In this document: piece after piece, positions 6,925 through 7,136 of the stretch
Layout: every line of letters begins with the position of its first letter
Position numbering within the stretch: the first letter of the stretch is position 1
Source of the DNA: an uncultured Polyangiaceae bacterium
GTDB lineage: Bacteria > Myxococcota_A > Polyangia > Polyangiales > Polyangiaceae
Assembly (NCBI GenBank): GCA_938004815.1
Contig: CALKVR010001094.1
Coordinates: 1 to 7,136, forward strand
Reading direction: 5' to 3'
Length of the DNA: 7,136 nt
The notes under the pieces: model-generated
Seen by the model: the letters and a program-made list of their open reading frames with translations, nothing else
What the model was told of the DNA's origin: nothing
Database searches by the model: none
Made by a program: the position numbers and the translations under genes

Positions 6925-7136
6925 CTACACCGCAGAATTGGTTCCGATGCGGTTCTTGGTCTGACCGAGCCGCTTCCACGTGAGCCCCTCTCGCTCGAGC
7001 CGTCGCTCGGTGGTTTGGATGGCCAGCTCGCTGCGATCGCCGCCCACGAAGCGCCGGCCGTGCTTGGCGGCGGCGACGAGGGTGGTGCCGCTGCCGCACA
7101 TGAGATCGGCGATGGTCTCACCGGGCTCGCTCGCGG
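6925..7136 (-). CDS. Site-specific DNA methyltransferase (beta class), C-terminal fragment cut by the window edge
   Basis: Only the last 69 residues are present, and the gene continues beyond the right edge. Seen on the minus strand: EPGETIADLMCGSGTTLVAA (about 7128-7069), then GRRFVGGDRS and a basic tail ending in TNSAV before the stop at 6927-6925. The DLMCGSGTT segment is the S-adenosylmethionine-binding motif I (commonly DPFxGSGTT), and the D in GGDRS fits the acidic residue that follows in motif II. Motif I near the C-terminus is typical of beta-class N6-adenine or N4-cytosine methyltransferases, whose catalytic DPPY/SPPY motif comes earlier; it would lie outside the window, so target and activity cannot be judged. 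Whether it belongs to a restriction system or is a solitary enzyme is also unseen. Confidence 0.8.
   Translation of the reverse strand, partial: ASEPGETIADLMCGSGTTLVAAAKHGRRFVGGDRSELAIQTTERRLEREGLTWKRLGQTKNRIGTNSAV

Noticed and set aside
5782..7136. Methyltransferase plus CapA-like gene as a new defence system
   Set aside because: Only adjacency supports it; the methyltransferase is cut off, no nuclease or sensor is visible, and the CapA-like protein is predicted to be exported.
1..7136. tRNA, rRNA, CRISPR array, insertion sequence or integration site
   Set aside because: No cloverleaf-like, tandem-repeat or transposase-like sequence was seen on reading both strands.

Overview
The window is GC-rich DNA with strongly GC-biased third codon positions. 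It encodes predicted lipoproteins with Gly/Ser/Thr or Ala/Pro linkers after the lipid-attachment cysteine. That style, together with the gene families present, suggests a myxobacterium, probably of the Sorangium/Polyangium side of the group. This is an inference from composition and protein style, not from a marker gene.

Layout, left to right. (1) On the minus strand, from 2352 off the left edge, lies a large flavoprotein of the sarcosine/dimethylglycine dehydrogenase type (FAD domain plus GcvT-like folate domain). Its reading frame is broken near 379-381, where about 16 conserved residues appear to be missing and the frame changes. (2) An 80-base divergent gap (2353-2432) holds a 9+9 inverted repeat and a possible -10 box. 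(3) On the plus strand, 2433-3986 encodes a lipoprotein with a PA14 domain followed by a GH43 glycosidase propeller. (4) After 54 bases comes 4041-5708, a GTG-started SXXK serine hydrolase (beta-lactamase/esterase fold) lipoprotein with an unassigned C-terminal region. (5) A 73-base convergent gap follows. (6) On the minus strand, 5782-6888 encodes a CapA-type metallophosphoesterase-like lipoprotein. (7) Upstream of it on the same strand, 6925 to beyond the right edge, is the C-terminal end of a beta-class DNA methyltransferase.

How they may fit together: three adjacent genes (PA14-GH43, SXXK hydrolase, CapA-like) encode predicted lipoproteins acting in the envelope or outside the cell. The first two could cooperate on plant or microbial polysaccharide, one removing glycosyl units and the other ester groups, but nothing in the sequence proves this. 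The flavoprotein is a C1/methylamine catabolic enzyme with no evident link to its neighbours. The methyltransferase lies directly upstream of the capA-like gene and the two may share a transcript.

I found no tRNA, rRNA, CRISPR array, insertion sequence or clear new system. The most useful observations are the out-of-frame deletion in the flavoprotein gene, the inverted repeat in the divergent promoter region, and a perfect 26-base palindrome inside the PA14 coding sequence.
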